NCBI GenBank assembly: GCA_040756435.1
Contig: JBFLZD010000005.1
Coordinates: forward strand, 28,164 to 92,163
Direction of reading: 5' to 3'
Origin: Spirochaetota bacterium
GTDB lineage: Bacteria; Spirochaetota; UBA4802; UB4802
Length of the DNA stretch: 64,000 nucleotides
Shown here: positions 1-8,841 of the stretch, piece after piece
Layout of the letters: each line of letters begins with the position of its first letter
Position numbering within the stretch: the stretch's first letter is position 1
Made by a program: the position numbers and the translations under genes
Notes under the pieces: model-generated
The model's database searches: none
Seen by the model: only the letters and a program-made list of their open reading frames with translations
What the model was told of the DNA's origin: nothing

Positions 1-1504
1 CACCTAAAAATATTCCACCAGTATCCCAGTATTCCAGACGACCGGTGTTTCGTTTACACACAAGCGCTTTACGATGCGATCCATTTGCATAGATGACATC
101 ATACGTTGGAAATATTACCATGAAAAATACTGTTGCATATTCCTGCGTGCGAATAATATTAACAAGCTGTTTGTTAACATCAGCAAAAATGCGCCTTGGA
201 AGCATGTATTTTCGACATGATTCATGGAAGCTAATTTTAACCATAGTACTGATAAGTGCAGCAGGGATACCATGTCCGGACACATCGGCAATTAAAACTC
301 CCAGGCAATCATTCGGCATGCGGATTATATCATACAAATCCCCGCCAATATCACTTGAAGCCCGGTTGTATGCAATAACCTTTATTGCATTAAACACTAC
401 TGGTGTGTGTGGCAATATGCCCTGTTGAATGCTGGCAGCAATCTTTAACTCTTTTGCAATTAAATCATTTTTTTCCTTCAATGCCATCAGGGCCCGATTC
501 AATTCTTTTGTCCGCTCTTCAACCTTTTGTTCCAAATTTCTTCGTATGTCATTAACCTCATATGCAGCAGCCAGGAAGCCTTTGCTGGTATTGATAAGTT
601 CTTTATCCAGATAGGGAAGAAACAGTGAACCGCTACCACCTCGAGCAAGATCTATTGCAGCAGACTCAATTTCACTCAACGATTCTTCTATAGACAGCAG
701 GTAAAAGAACAAAATGATAAATACTATAAATCCAGTGATACTGATAAACAAAATGGGTATAGGTGAAAATATGTCATAATTGTTGTAGTATACCATAAGC
801 CCTAACTCAAGCATTGCCACAAGAACCATGATATTAATGAATATAAATTTTCCCCGTATGCTTAAGATATATCGTTCATTAAATGAAATGCTACGTTTTA
901 CTAAAAGCCACTTTACCTTACGGCGCATCCTGCCCGATAAAAGCTCTGCAACAATATAGGTCAAAAATACATAGATGAATATTGCCGAAGAAATGCCAAG
1001 TAAAAGAAACAATGCATTAGTAAAAGCTCCTTTTATGGCTTCATACACGCAAACTCCGGTCATCACAATTGAGGGATAAATTAATGCTGCTGTCATGTTA
1101 TCACGCGGCAGATGTTCAAGTGCCTCCAGCAAGCGTACTGCTTCAGTATCATCAATTGTCTGATGAAGTGTATTATTTGCTATATATCTATTAATGAGAG
1201 AAAGCCGTTTTGTAAAGCAGGGAACCCCAACTTTTTCCAATAACCCAAAATGTATATAATATAATGGAGCATATATAAAAATCGTCATGCCTGAAAAAAG
1301 AATAACAAAATCCATGCCTGTATTGCTGACATCAAACCTGACAGTTGCATACAAAAAAAGTGCTATGTATGCTGCAATAATAAAACCACCCAAACTTGTG
1401 GTAAATGCTATAGCAAAGGTATAGGTAATCCGTTCACTTATCAAATTAAATATGGCAAAAAAAGGCTTTAGTACCCATGTTTCAAATTTTTGTATGGATA
1501 TCAT
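1..1504 (-). CDS. Membrane SpoIIE/PP2C-family serine phosphatase (3' end outside window)
   Basis: The frame is open from ATG at 1504 to the left edge, about 501 residues with no stop. It was read directly from the reverse complement. AGGA stands about 8 bases before the ATG. The N-terminal half has several hydrophobic segments (about residues 10-60, 75-105, 150-185, 210-260) with a charged linker between pairs. A linker and coiled coil containing VNDIRRNLEQKVEERTKEL follows. From about residue 365 a SpoIIE/RsbU-type domain begins: LKIAASIQQGILPH, then SSDIGGDLYDIIRM, then IADVSGHGIPAALISTM. The aspartates in GGDLYD and ADVSGHG are the metal-ligand positions of this family. Such enzymes dephosphorylate STAS anti-sigma-factor antagonists in partner-switch systems; a STAS protein lies at 39605-40165. 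The C-terminal part of the phosphatase domain is not visible. Confidence 0.85.
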   Translation of the reverse strand, partial: MISIQKFETWVLKPFFAIFNLISERITYTFAIAFTTSLGGFIIAAYIALFLYATVRFDVSNTGMDFVILFSGMTIFIYAPLYYIHFGLLEKVGVPCFTKRLSLINRYIANNTLHQTIDDTEAVRLLEALEHLPRDNMTAALIYPSIVMTGVCVYEAIKGAFTNALFLLLGISSAIFIYVFLTYIVAELLSGRMRRKVKWLLVKRSISFNERYILSIRGKFIFINIMVLVAMLELGLMVYYNNYDIFSPIPILFISITGFIVFIILFFYLLSIEESLSEIESAAIDLARGGSGSLFLPYLDKELINTSKGFLAAAYEVNDIRRNLEQKVEERTKELNRALMALKEKNDLIAKELKIAASIQQGILPHTPVVFNAIKVIAYNRASSDIGGDLYDIIRMPNDCLGVLIADVSGHGIPAALISTMVKISFHESCRKYMLPRRIFADVNKQLVNIIRTQEYATVFFMVIFPTYDVIYANGSHRKALVCKRNTGRLEYWDTGGIFLG

Positions 1505-1678
1505 CACCAATTATCCTGACAGCATAAGTATTTTAGATATTTAGTATATTCTTGTAAATTGTAGTATATCATACTAAAAAAATCAATTAAAAAAATTTTT
1601 ATATTTCATAATACGTACACTCCCTATGACTGGGGTGTGTTTTTATGGTATAAACCGTAAATTTATTAAATTTTCCGG

Positions 1679-1708
1679 TTGACTCAGTAGTATTTATAGT
1701 GCTATACT
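1679..1708 (+). promoter_or_regulatory. Probable sigma-70-type promoter for the HD-GYP regulator
   Basis: TTGACT at 1679-1684 and TATACT at 1703-1708 are separated by 18 bases, about 28 bases before the first possible start codon at 1736. The spacing and both hexamers fit a housekeeping promoter. It lies in the 231-base divergent gap between the phosphatase and the response regulator. Confidence 0.55.
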
Positions 1709-1735
1709 TATGACATTGAATACTCTTATATAAAT

Positions 1736-3346
1736 ATGGTTATACCCATGCATCAAATTGTAAATCCTAAATCATCAATCGCTGTATTAGTGGTAGATGA
1801 TGAAGAATCAATCCGAACTATATTATCCCGCTATCTTTCATTGAAAGGGTATACGGTACTTACAGCTCCTGATGGCAACCTGGCAATAGAGATTCTTCAT
1901 TCACAGCCAGTTGACCTTGTCCTTACCGATTTAATGATGCCCAATGTCAATGGCCGGGAACTTCTTCAGAAGATGGCAGCGCTTTTCCCTGAAATTCCTA
2001 AAATAGTGTTAAGTGGCTATGGCACCAATGAAGACATGCTTGTGGCTCTAAAAACAGGAGCATATGACTTTATTCAGAAGCCGCTTACCGATTTTGAAAT
2101 ACTGGATAAAGCTGTTGAACGAGCTATTGAAAGTAAACTTCTCAAGGAAGAACGTGACCGCTACATACAGCAGTTAACTTATCTTAATGACATCATTGGT
2201 TTTTTAAATAAAGGCGTTTCACTTGAGCAAATCTTTGATATTATAGCAAGCCGCATGAAAAAAGCTATCCCCTTTAATCGGTTGGCGATAGCTCTTATTA
2301 ATGATGCAGGGCTGGTAGAAACTACATTGGTTTCTTCTGATAAACCAATATTAATTAAACCTGGTTCAACATTCCCCCTGGAAGAATCATCACTGGTAAT
2401 AGTGGCACAAACAAAAAAATACGATATTATCAATGATTTAGAGGAATATAGTAGAAAGCACCATTCTGAAAAGGCCAAATTACTATTACAGGAAGGCATG
2501 CAATCAACCATGACAATACCACTTATAGCCGGAGGACGGCTCAAAGGCTTCTTACTATTTGCATCCTGCAACAAAAATGCATTTTTACCGGAACATGTTC
2601 AATTTGCTGAAACCATAAGTGGCCATATTATTTTTAGCCTGCAACGAGGTGAACTGTTACATCAGCTTGATATGTACAATAAAAAATTAGAAGAGATAGT
2701 TAAGATACGTACCCATCAGTTATTAAAAACACAAAAAGCCACAATATTTGCCTTGAGCAGTTTAGCAGAGCTCCGCGACCCTGAAACAGGCTTTCACTTA
2801 GAGCGCATCCGTGGGTATTGTATGTTGCTGGCACAAATTGCCAAATATTCTGGTGGTTTTTTAGAAATTAATAATCAGTTTTTACGAGACCTTTATGATT
2901 CTTCAATTTTGCATGATATTGGCAAAGTTGGCATTCCTGACAGCATACTCTTGAAGCCAGGTAAGCTGACCCATGAAGAATTTGAAATCATTAAAACACA
3001 CACTACTATTGGGTATAACTCTTTAAAACGTGCATCTGAAGAAATGGGACGGGATTCATTTCTCAATATGGCCATGGATGTAACATTGTACCACCATGAA
3101 GCATGGGATGGTTCAGGATATCCCTGCGGATTGTCAGGTGAGGATATACCCCTTGCTGCCCGCATTGTAACCATTGCTGATGTATACGACGCCCTTACCA
3201 CCATACGCCCATATAAGGCAGCCTTTGACCACGAAAAAGCAATTGCCATTATGAATGAAGAATCTCACCGTTACGATCCAAAGCTGTTTGAATTGTTTAT
3301 ACAAAATGCAAACGATTTTGATGAAATTCGTACAAAGTATCAGTAA
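1736..3346 (+). CDS. Response regulator with REC, GAF and HD-GYP domains (c-di-GMP phosphodiesterase)
   Basis: 536 residues. A receiver domain covers about 14-130, with the DD pair in VLVVDDEES, phospho-acceptor D65 in LTDLMMP and the lysine of QKPLTD. A GAF domain (about 145-300) precedes a helical linker. A C-terminal HD-GYP domain (about 335-536) keeps the HD in SSILHDIGKVGIPD and a complete GYP region, HHEAWDGSGYPCGLSG followed by IPLAARI. HD-GYP proteins hydrolyse cyclic di-GMP, so output is probably c-di-GMP loss controlled by phosphorylation and a GAF ligand. The GAF resembles the one in the kinase at 23106-24368 (shared IINDLEEY and EG-S-MT-PL pattern). The start is uncertain: ATG at 1736 or 1748, neither with a good SD. 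Confidence 0.9.
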   Translation: MVIPMHQIVNPKSSIAVLVVDDEESIRTILSRYLSLKGYTVLTAPDGNLAIEILHSQPVDLVLTDLMMPNVNGRELLQKMAALFPEIPKIVLSGYGTNEDMLVALKTGAYDFIQKPLTDFEILDKAVERAIESKLLKEERDRYIQQLTYLNDIIGFLNKGVSLEQIFDIIASRMKKAIPFNRLAIALINDAGLVETTLVSSDKPILIKPGSTFPLEESSLVIVAQTKKYDIINDLEEYSRKHHSEKAKLLLQEGMQSTMTIPLIAGGRLKGFLLFASCNKNAFLPEHVQFAETISGHIIFSLQRGELLHQLDMYNKKLEEIVKIRTHQLLKTQKATIFALSSLAELRDPETGFHLERIRGYCMLLAQIAKYSGGFLEINNQFLRDLYDSSILHDIGKVGIPDSILLKPGKLTHEEFEIIKTHTTIGYNSLKRASEEMGRDSFLNMAMDVTLYHHEAWDGSGYPCGLSGEDIPLAARIVTIADVYDALTTIRPYKAAFDHEKAIAIMNEESHRYDPKLFELFIQNANDFDEIRTKYQ

Positions 3347-3366
3347 TGTCTTTTTAGGAGAACTAT

Positions 3367-4218
3367 ATGCAATCATATTATAGCTTTGGCAGTCCTATTA
3401 CCCCATCAGTAAAAAAAATAATAATTTTTACATCAGTCATTTATATTATACAGCTTTTTGGAAATATCATCAGCCCTGGATTTGTTGAAACAACATTTGG
3501 AATACATCATATTGGCTTTATTCAACAATTAAAATTATGGCAACCTTTAACGTACATGTTTCTTCATGGCAATTTCTTCCATATATTTTTTAACATGTTT
3601 GCCCTGTGGATGTTTGGCAGTGATTTAGAAGAACTTTTTGGCAGCAGGAATTTTATCAAGTTTTATCTTTACAGTGGTTTTGGAGCTGGATTGTGTATAG
3701 CATTAATGAATAATTATCTTTTTACACATTACTCGTTAAACCCTATAACAGTTGGAGCCTCAGGTGCTATATATGCACTCCTTTTAGCCTATGGCATGAT
3801 ATGGCCAAATAGAGAAGTGCTTTTATACTTTCTATTCCCCATCAAAATGAAATATCTCTTATTAATATTTGGTGGAATTGAGTTTTTTGGCACATTAGCT
3901 TCAACTTCTGGTGGGGGAGGTAATATCAGTCATATAGGACATTTAGGTGGCCTTATTACTGGATTTATTCTTTTAAAATCAAAATTCTGGTATAGCAAAA
4001 AAGCCTTCTTTCATTCATTTGATACCATCATCAGGAACTATCGCCTGGCACGTCACAAAAAAAGAATTGAGGAGCGCATAAAAGCCAAAGAGATCATTGA
4101 CACACTATTAGATAAAATTACCCACTATGGCTATGGGTCATTAACACCTGAAGAAAAACGTCAGTTAGAATGGGCTCGTAAACACTTCTATCCCAGCAAT
4201 AATGACACCATCCATTAG
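3367..4218 (+). CDS. Rhomboid-family intramembrane serine protease
   Basis: 283 residues. The start has AGGAG six bases upstream and follows the HD-GYP gene by 20 bases, so the two may be co-transcribed. About six hydrophobic segments are visible. The family features are HGNFFHIFFNMFALW, then the catalytic serine S132 in VGASGAIYA, then histidine H192 in SHIGHLGGLITGF. Together these give the serine-histidine dyad of rhomboid proteases, which cut membrane helices within the bilayer. After the last membrane segment there is a charged cytoplasmic tail (about 205-283) containing LTPEEKRQLEW, a tail seen on several bacterial rhomboids. The substrate cannot be read from context. Confidence 0.88.
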   Translation: MQSYYSFGSPITPSVKKIIIFTSVIYIIQLFGNIISPGFVETTFGIHHIGFIQQLKLWQPLTYMFLHGNFFHIFFNMFALWMFGSDLEELFGSRNFIKFYLYSGFGAGLCIALMNNYLFTHYSLNPITVGASGAIYALLLAYGMIWPNREVLLYFLFPIKMKYLLLIFGGIEFFGTLASTSGGGGNISHIGHLGGLITGFILLKSKFWYSKKAFFHSFDTIIRNYRLARHKKRIEERIKAKEIIDTLLDKITHYGYGSLTPEEKRQLEWARKHFYPSNNDTIH

Positions 4219-4224
4219 GTATGG

Positions 4225-4235
4225 GCGATAGTTAC
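4225..4235 (+). repeat. GCGATAGTTAC repeat word after the rhomboid gene
   Basis: An exact copy of the recurring 11-base word, seven bases after the rhomboid stop codon and before the phenylacetate-CoA ligase gene. See the site at 52915 for the list of copies. Confidence 0.6.
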
Positions 4236-4310
4236 CGGGGATAAATTACTTCTTGACAACAAGCTCAGATATGGGAACATCGTTGTATTATTTTTGCCAT
4301 GAGGTGCCCC

Positions 4311-5606
4311 ATGTACTGGAATAAGGAGATTGAAACAATCAGCCGTAAAGACTTAGAAGATTTACAACTCAAAAAATTGCAGAAAGCATTACAGGCTGCC
4401 CGTACTACCCCATTTTATAAAAAAGTTTTTGAAGAACATAAGATCAACATTGATAAAATCACAACTCTTGACCATATCAAAGACCTGCCATCTACCTCTA
4501 AGAACGACCTTCGTTTAAGTTACCCTGATGGGATGGTAGCCGTCCCAAGGAAAGAAATAGTACGCATGCATGCCTCATCGGGAACAACCGGCAAATCCAC
4601 AGTTATATTCTATACGGCAAAGGATATAAAAGACTGGGCTGACTTGGTTGCACGGTGCATGGTTGCAACTGGTGCAACATCTGATGATGTATTCCAGAAC
4701 ATGATGGGATACGGGCTTTTTACCGGTGGATTGGGATTGCATTACGGTGCAGAACTTTTAGGTTGCATGGTTATACCTGCAGCTTCAGGGAATACACTGC
4801 GTCAGATTCAACTGATGCAAGATTTTGAAACAACAATCATCCATATTACCCCAAGCTATTGCCTGCACCTGGTAGAGGTAATTAGAGCTGAAGGAATTGA
4901 CCCCTATGCATTGACCGTCAAAAAAGCATATTTAGGAGCCGAGCCCTATTCGGAAGCAACCCGCAAAAAGATTGAAGAGCAATTTGGCATTGATGCCTAT
5001 AATTCGTATGGACTCAGTGAGATGAATGGTCCGGGGGTTGCGTTTGAGTGTACCTATAAAAATGGTATGCATATATGGGAAGATTACTATATTGTTGAGA
5101 TAATTAATCCTGAGACTGGCGAAGTACTTCCACCTGGTGAAGAAGGTGAACTGGTCCTTACGCACATCAATCGCCAGGCAATGCCTATCATCCGCTACCG
5201 CACACGAGACCTTACCCGTCTTATACCCGAGCCTTGCCCGTGTGGCAGAACTCATTACCGCATTGACCGCATTAAAGGACGTACTGATGATATGCTGATA
5301 GTAAGCGGCGTTAACGTATTCCCATCACAAATAGAAACGGTACTCATGAAATTCCCTGAGGTTGGCAACAACTATCAGATAATTTTGGACAGAGAAAATA
5401 ACCTGGACAGGATGCATATTAAAGTTGAGTTGTATTCAAAGCTTTTCCATGGCGATATTAAGGAAATTGAACGAATTAAAAACAGGCTTAAAGAAGCATT
5501 GAAAGCACTGATCACCATTAATCCCCGCATTGAGCTTTTAGAACCAGGTTCGCTGCCACCAAGTGAGGGGAAAGCAAAGCGTGTTATTGATAACCGTATG
5601 CTCTAA
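4311..5606 (+). CDS. paaK: Phenylacetate-CoA ligase family AMP-forming enzyme
   Basis: 431 residues from ATG 4311, which has GAGGTG four bases upstream and gives the usual family start MYWNKEIETISR. An in-frame ATG at 4299 lacks an SD. The adenylate-forming signature ASSGTTGKSTVIFYT is present, followed by YNSYGLSEMNGPGVAFEC and the hinge region YRTRDLTRLIPEPCPCGR. Cysteines in the PCPCGR segment and a C-terminal lid (ERIKNRLKEALKALI) are typical of PaaK. These enzymes activate phenylacetate or related aryl acids to the CoA ester with ATP. The companion ACT-domain gene 21 bases downstream is a common arrangement for PaaK homologues in anaerobes. No phenylacetate-degradation genes are nearby, so the actual acid is unknown. 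Confidence 0.9.
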   Translation: MYWNKEIETISRKDLEDLQLKKLQKALQAARTTPFYKKVFEEHKINIDKITTLDHIKDLPSTSKNDLRLSYPDGMVAVPRKEIVRMHASSGTTGKSTVIFYTAKDIKDWADLVARCMVATGATSDDVFQNMMGYGLFTGGLGLHYGAELLGCMVIPAASGNTLRQIQLMQDFETTIIHITPSYCLHLVEVIRAEGIDPYALTVKKAYLGAEPYSEATRKKIEEQFGIDAYNSYGLSEMNGPGVAFECTYKNGMHIWEDYYIVEIINPETGEVLPPGEEGELVLTHINRQAMPIIRYRTRDLTRLIPEPCPCGRTHYRIDRIKGRTDDMLIVSGVNVFPSQIETVLMKFPEVGNNYQIILDRENNLDRMHIKVELYSKLFHGDIKEIERIKNRLKEALKALITINPRIELLEPGSLPPSEGKAKRVIDNRML

Positions 5607-5627
5607 AACTTTAAGGGGAGGTGTCAT

Positions 5628-6056
5628 ATGGCATTTCAGGTATCAGTATTTGCTGAGAATAAACCCGGTAAAATTGAAAGAATAACCAGTATATTGGCAA
5701 AGCACACTATTAATATCAGGGCTATCACCATAAATGATTCCGGCGATTATGGTATTATCAAACTGCTGCTTGACAGGCCTGAAGATGGATGCACTGCCCT
5801 TAAGGAAGAAGGTGTTGCTGCAACATTGAAGGAGATAGTAGCTGTTAAAATAGGCGATAAGCCGGGCAGTCTTCACAAAGTAGCAGCAATCCTTAAGGAC
5901 CATGCAATCAATGTTGATGATGCATATGGCTTTACGGTAAAGCCACATGAAGAATCTGTTTTTGTATTTCAGGTTGATAATCCAAAAGCAGCAGAGAAAG
6001 TCCTTAAAGATGCAGGGTATCAATTACTGGCTGATAAGGAATTATATTTGCTGTAA
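5628..6056 (+). CDS. Tandem ACT-domain protein
   Basis: 142 residues, preceded by GGGGAGG eight bases before the ATG. Two ACT domains fill the chain. The first (about 3-68) opens VSVFAENKPGKIERITSIL; the second (about 72-142) opens AVKIGDKPGSLHKVAAIL. Both have the beta-alpha-beta start with the PG turn that binds amino-acid ligands at dimer interfaces. It has no catalytic domain, so it is a regulatory or ligand-sensing partner. The tight coupling to paaK (21-base gap) suggests that it modulates the ligase or senses an aromatic amino acid. Confidence 0.85.
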   Translation: MAFQVSVFAENKPGKIERITSILAKHTINIRAITINDSGDYGIIKLLLDRPEDGCTALKEEGVAATLKEIVAVKIGDKPGSLHKVAAILKDHAINVDDAYGFTVKPHEESVFVFQVDNPKAAEKVLKDAGYQLLADKELYLL

Positions 6057-6107
6057 TATTAGCTCAAAGCACCTTGAACTTGATTTAAGTATCAATAACT
6101 ATTGGTT

Positions 6108-6141
6108 AAAATTGGAATTACATTGATTAAATTCTAATTTT
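6108..6141 (+). promoter_or_regulatory. A/T-rich hairpin abutting a ribosome-binding site
   Basis: AAAATTGGAATT (6108-6119) and AATTCTAATTTT (6130-6141) form a 12-bp stem with one G-T pair and a 10-base loop. The stem ends exactly where the AGGAG SD (6142-6146) of the next lipoprotein gene begins. It could be a weak terminator remnant or could affect ribosome access. Confidence 0.35.
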
Positions 6142-6154
6142 AGGAGTATTATCC

Positions 6155-6517
6155 ATGAAAAGAATAACTATTATATTTACCATTGGCGTTGTTCTTTTTT
6201 TCATTTCATGTTCACAGCAGATCAGCATACAGGGGAAGCCAGATGTACTGGTAAAAAAATACCTTAAAGATGATTCCACGTATGTCATCATGTGTAAGGG
6301 ATATCCAAAACCAGATACCACAGGTATTCAGGCAACCGAAACAGCCAAAGAAGCTGCTTTACTCAATGCCCAGTATATTGCACGTGGCATTTTTTCTGAA
6401 GAAGTTGACGTTATCAAAGATGGTATTGTAGATGGTTTTTCAATCAATCCGGATTATGTGGTTATCACCTATTCAATACGCCATCCCAACATTAAGCGCT
6501 ATATCCTGGAAGAATAA
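6155..6517 (+). CDS. Small outer-membrane-type lipoprotein, LPP20-like
   Basis: 120 residues with AGGAG eight bases upstream. A basic start, hydrophobic stretch and lipobox FISC (Cys20) mark a lipoprotein. The mature part holds ETAKEAALLNAQYIARG, which resembles the helical start of LPP20-type lipoproteins, then a strand-rich C-terminus ending in VVITYSIRHPNIKRYI. No catalytic motif is seen. The fold assignment is tentative. Confidence 0.7.
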   Translation: MKRITIIFTIGVVLFFISCSQQISIQGKPDVLVKKYLKDDSTYVIMCKGYPKPDTTGIQATETAKEAALLNAQYIARGIFSEEVDVIKDGIVDGFSINPDYVVITYSIRHPNIKRYILEE

Positions 6518-6974
6518 TGTTTTACCATTCCACTGTTTATTCTTCAATCTAAACATTTGGCTATTGTTCAATGTAATTACTGTGCCATACTATGCGTATG
6601 AATACATCCCACATGAAAGCCATAGAAGATGTATTCTATTTGGTATATATTAGTTTTACATATAAGGGAACTTCTACAAACTGTTTTTACGGATGTTCCC
6701 CTGTGGGCACAATGTATTTTGATAAAACCGCTTTCTTTTAGATTAATAATTCCAGAAGAAAGCAATTTTTAAAAGTGCCATAATTTTGATTATTTCTTAT
6801 TATCTAATTATACCTAATAGCTTGATGAAAAATAGTATTGTTAAAACATTTTGCTTCACCCTGCTTTGATTATCGATACTATACATTACACCATAGTTGC
6901 CCCATCACAGGCAATGTACTATCCTTATGATATACGATTATTTGCCTGGCAATAATGGAGTAAGATAAATAATG
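6518..6974. other. Gene-free A/T-rich stretch
   Basis: Between the lipoprotein stop and the terminator at 6975 I see no credible coding region on either strand. A short inverted pair (GGGAAC near 6667 and GTTCCC near 6692) is the only structure noted. The small open frame spanning 6432-6653 is a shadow of the lipoprotein end. Confidence 0.5.
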
Positions 6975-7006
6975 AAAAAAAGAGGGACACAAGCAGGTCC
7001 CTCTTT
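6975..7006 (-). terminator. Rho-independent terminator of the 48-residue lipoprotein gene
   Basis: A perfect 10-bp stem, AAAGAGGGAC (6979-6988) with GTCCCTCTTT (6997-7006), has an 8-base loop. The run of A at 6975-6981 becomes a U tract for minus-strand transcripts. It lies 23 bases beyond the stop of the minus-strand gene ending at 7030. Confidence 0.85.
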
Positions 7007-7029
7007 CTTTGGAAGGAAGATAAGTGTAA

Positions 7030-7176
7030 TTACTTCTGTGCTGGAGCCTGTTCTGCTGGCTGTTCCTGAACTGGCTGATCAGTAGCAGGAGCTGGAGCTT
7101 CTTCTTTTTTGCAGCCAACAAATGCTACAGCAACTGCGAAAACAGCAATAAGAATAAGAGATGCGAATTTCTTCAT
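7030..7176 (-). CDS. 48-residue alanine/proline/glutamate-rich lipoprotein
   Basis: The ATG at 7176 has AAGGGG upstream and begins MKKFASLIL. A longer frame reaches 7248 but its extension has no SD and would bury the signal peptide. The hydrophobic core ends in lipobox FVGC (Cys22), followed by KKEEAPAPA and a low-complexity tail rich in Pro, Glu, Gln and Ala. The mature protein is about 27 residues. Its own terminator follows, and a 92-base gap separates it from queD, so it may be transcribed alone. Such tiny lipoproteins are often abundant envelope components; function unknown. Confidence 0.75.
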   Translation of the reverse strand: MKKFASLILIAVFAVAVAFVGCKKEEAPAPATDQPVQEQPAEQAPAQK

Positions 7177-7268
7177 GGCGTTACCCCTTTTATAATATAA
7201 AAATTTATTGTAGTATTTGAATATGGCTTTACCAATAAGCACAGCCATATAAAAAAATCAAGTATATA

Positions 7269-7664
7269 TTAAAAAAATTTTTTTTGATATGTTGAACGGC
7301 ATGTTGCTGATTCCCATACAGTAACGCTGTGTACATTAATGTGTGTTGAATTATTGATAGAATATTGTTTTAACATTTTTTCAATTTTTTGATATATAAT
7401 TTTAGATAGCAATTCTGAACTGGGGTTCTGTTGGGTAAACTCCTTTATATCATTTAAATTTTTATGGTCAAACTCTTGCAGCACTGCTTTCAGTATGTCT
7501 TTCAGATCATGAAAATCAATTAATATCCCTATATCATTAAGTTTTTGCCCATACACCGATACTTCTACTTTCCAGTTGTGACCATGAATATTTTCACATT
7601 TTCCTTTATACCCTTTTAACTGATGGGCTGCTGAAATATAATCTTCTATTGTTAAAATGTACAT
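7269..7664 (-). CDS. queD: QueD / 6-pyruvoyltetrahydropterin synthase family enzyme
   Basis: 131 residues from ATG 7664, chosen because AAGGAG stands eight bases upstream. A longer frame starts at 7694 without that spacing. Family features are histidine in DYISAAHQLKGY, the CENIHGHNW segment giving the catalytic Cys and two zinc-binding histidines, ILIDFHDLK, LDHKNLN-like FDHKNLNDI and the C-terminal VTVWESATCRSTY. QueD makes 6-carboxy-tetrahydropterin in 7-deazaguanine (queuosine) synthesis; related PTPS enzymes make biopterin precursors. It follows the DegT-like gene by 22 bases on the same strand. No queC, queE or queF is in the window. Confidence 0.88.
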   Translation of the reverse strand: MYILTIEDYISAAHQLKGYKGKCENIHGHNWKVEVSVYGQKLNDIGILIDFHDLKDILKAVLQEFDHKNLNDIKEFTQQNPSSELLSKIIYQKIEKMLKQYSINNSTHINVHSVTVWESATCRSTYQKKFF

Positions 7665-7686
7665 CCCCATGCTCCTTAATAATCTT

Positions 7687-8721
7687 TTATGCAAACATGG
7701 TCAACACTCTGCTTACCTTTTCTATCTCACGTTTGGTGAGTGTGGGATAGATTGGCAACGAAAAAAGTTTTTTTGATAGCCTGTCACTGTGCGGATAATC
7801 AAGATTCCTGCGTTTACAGTACTGATGCAATGGAACTTCAATCGGATGAAATATCTCTATGCCATTCTTCTTAAAAAATTTTTCTGCTATATCAGGTTGT
7901 GCATCAAAGAGTACCGGGAAAGCCTGATACGTGCAGTGGTCGTTATAGGCATATAATGTGCTGTGATGTGTTTTGTTTAACGCATCATAGTATATACGTG
8001 CAATATCACGTCTTCGCCTGACAAAATCTTTCAGTTTAAGCAACTGGTTTAATCCAAGAGCTGCATGCAAATCACTCATACAATAATCAAAGCCAGGAAT
8101 ATGGGAATGTGGCACACCGGCCCGCACATCGCGTATGTATGAATAATGGCGCGAATTATTGGTAAATATCATTGCACCCATTTCAGTTGTAATCATCATC
8201 GATGGCGAAAATGATGCAATGGCAATCGATGGTGATGGCAGGAAGATGTCAGCAGTATCCATACCTATGGCATGTGATATATCAAGGATTACTGGAAGGG
8301 AACTATCGCCTAAATCAAAACCCAGTGGTATGCCAAACATGTGGCCTAACACAATTGCCTTAGTTTTTTGTGTAATAGCCTTCTGGATTAATTCGGGTGA
8401 AGGATGATATGCACCTTCGGCAATATCAATTAACACACAAGTTGCGCCAACCAGATGACATGCCTGTAATGGCGCTTCATGAAAAAAAGATGGCATTATT
8501 ATTTCATCACCCACTGTAACACCCAGTGCCATAAATGCACAGTGATATGCTGCCGTTACTGAATTGGTTGCCAGAGCATATTTCATTCCCAAAAGATTTC
8601 CCAGTGCCTGCTCAAACTGCTTCACAACAGCACCAGAAGCCAGAGTATCCTGTATAAGGCAATCAAGAACGCCTTCCAGTTCCTTTCGTGTAATGGTTGG
8701 TTTGCTTGAAACTATTTTCAT
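7687..8721 (-). CDS. DegT/DnrJ/EryC1-family protein lacking the PLP lysine
   Basis: 344 residues. The fold-type-I aminotransferase layout of the DegT (sugar aminotransferase) family is clear: ATNSVTAAYHCAFMALG near 51-67, VGDEIIMPSFF, an ILDISHAIG segment with Asp147, and a YCMSDLHAALGLNQL segment followed by a C-terminal domain. Where the family has SFxxxK with the Schiff-base lysine, this protein reads SFSPSMMITTEMG: position 175 is Met (codon ATG, one base from AAG). The GEGG turn is also changed. It should not form the usual internal aldimine. It may bind PLP or a nucleotide-sugar non-catalytically, or do altered chemistry as in the His-variant dehydratases. It is upstream of queD in one operon. 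Confidence 0.85.
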   Translation of the reverse strand: MKIVSSKPTITRKELEGVLDCLIQDTLASGAVVKQFEQALGNLLGMKYALATNSVTAAYHCAFMALGVTVGDEIIMPSFFHEAPLQACHLVGATCVLIDIAEGAYHPSPELIQKAITQKTKAIVLGHMFGIPLGFDLGDSSLPVILDISHAIGMDTADIFLPSPSIAIASFSPSMMITTEMGAMIFTNNSRHYSYIRDVRAGVPHSHIPGFDYCMSDLHAALGLNQLLKLKDFVRRRRDIARIYYDALNKTHHSTLYAYNDHCTYQAFPVLFDAQPDIAEKFFKKNGIEIFHPIEVPLHQYCKRRNLDYPHSDRLSKKLFSLPIYPTLTKREIEKVSRVLTMFA

Positions 8722-8841
8722 GGTTCCTTATCGCTTACTATTAATGTTCAAATGAAACGTACATGTGAATACTATTAAAAATTGGTCAAGCATCATTTGG
8801 CAAGAATAAAAATTAAATCAAGCAATGCTTATGTTGTTCCG

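Noticed and set aside
93..614. Two plus-strand open frames at the left edge
   Set aside because: They lie wholly inside the minus-strand SpoIIE phosphatase frame, which has clear conserved motifs and stays open to the edge. They are antisense shadows.
6432..6653. 73-residue plus-strand frame after the lipoprotein gene
   Set aside because: It starts inside the lipoprotein gene in another frame, has no SD and its protein has no recognisable pattern.
7269..8721. Queuosine biosynthesis cluster
   Set aside because: Only queD is recognisable. The neighbouring DegT-like protein is not a known que enzyme, and queC, queE and queF are absent.
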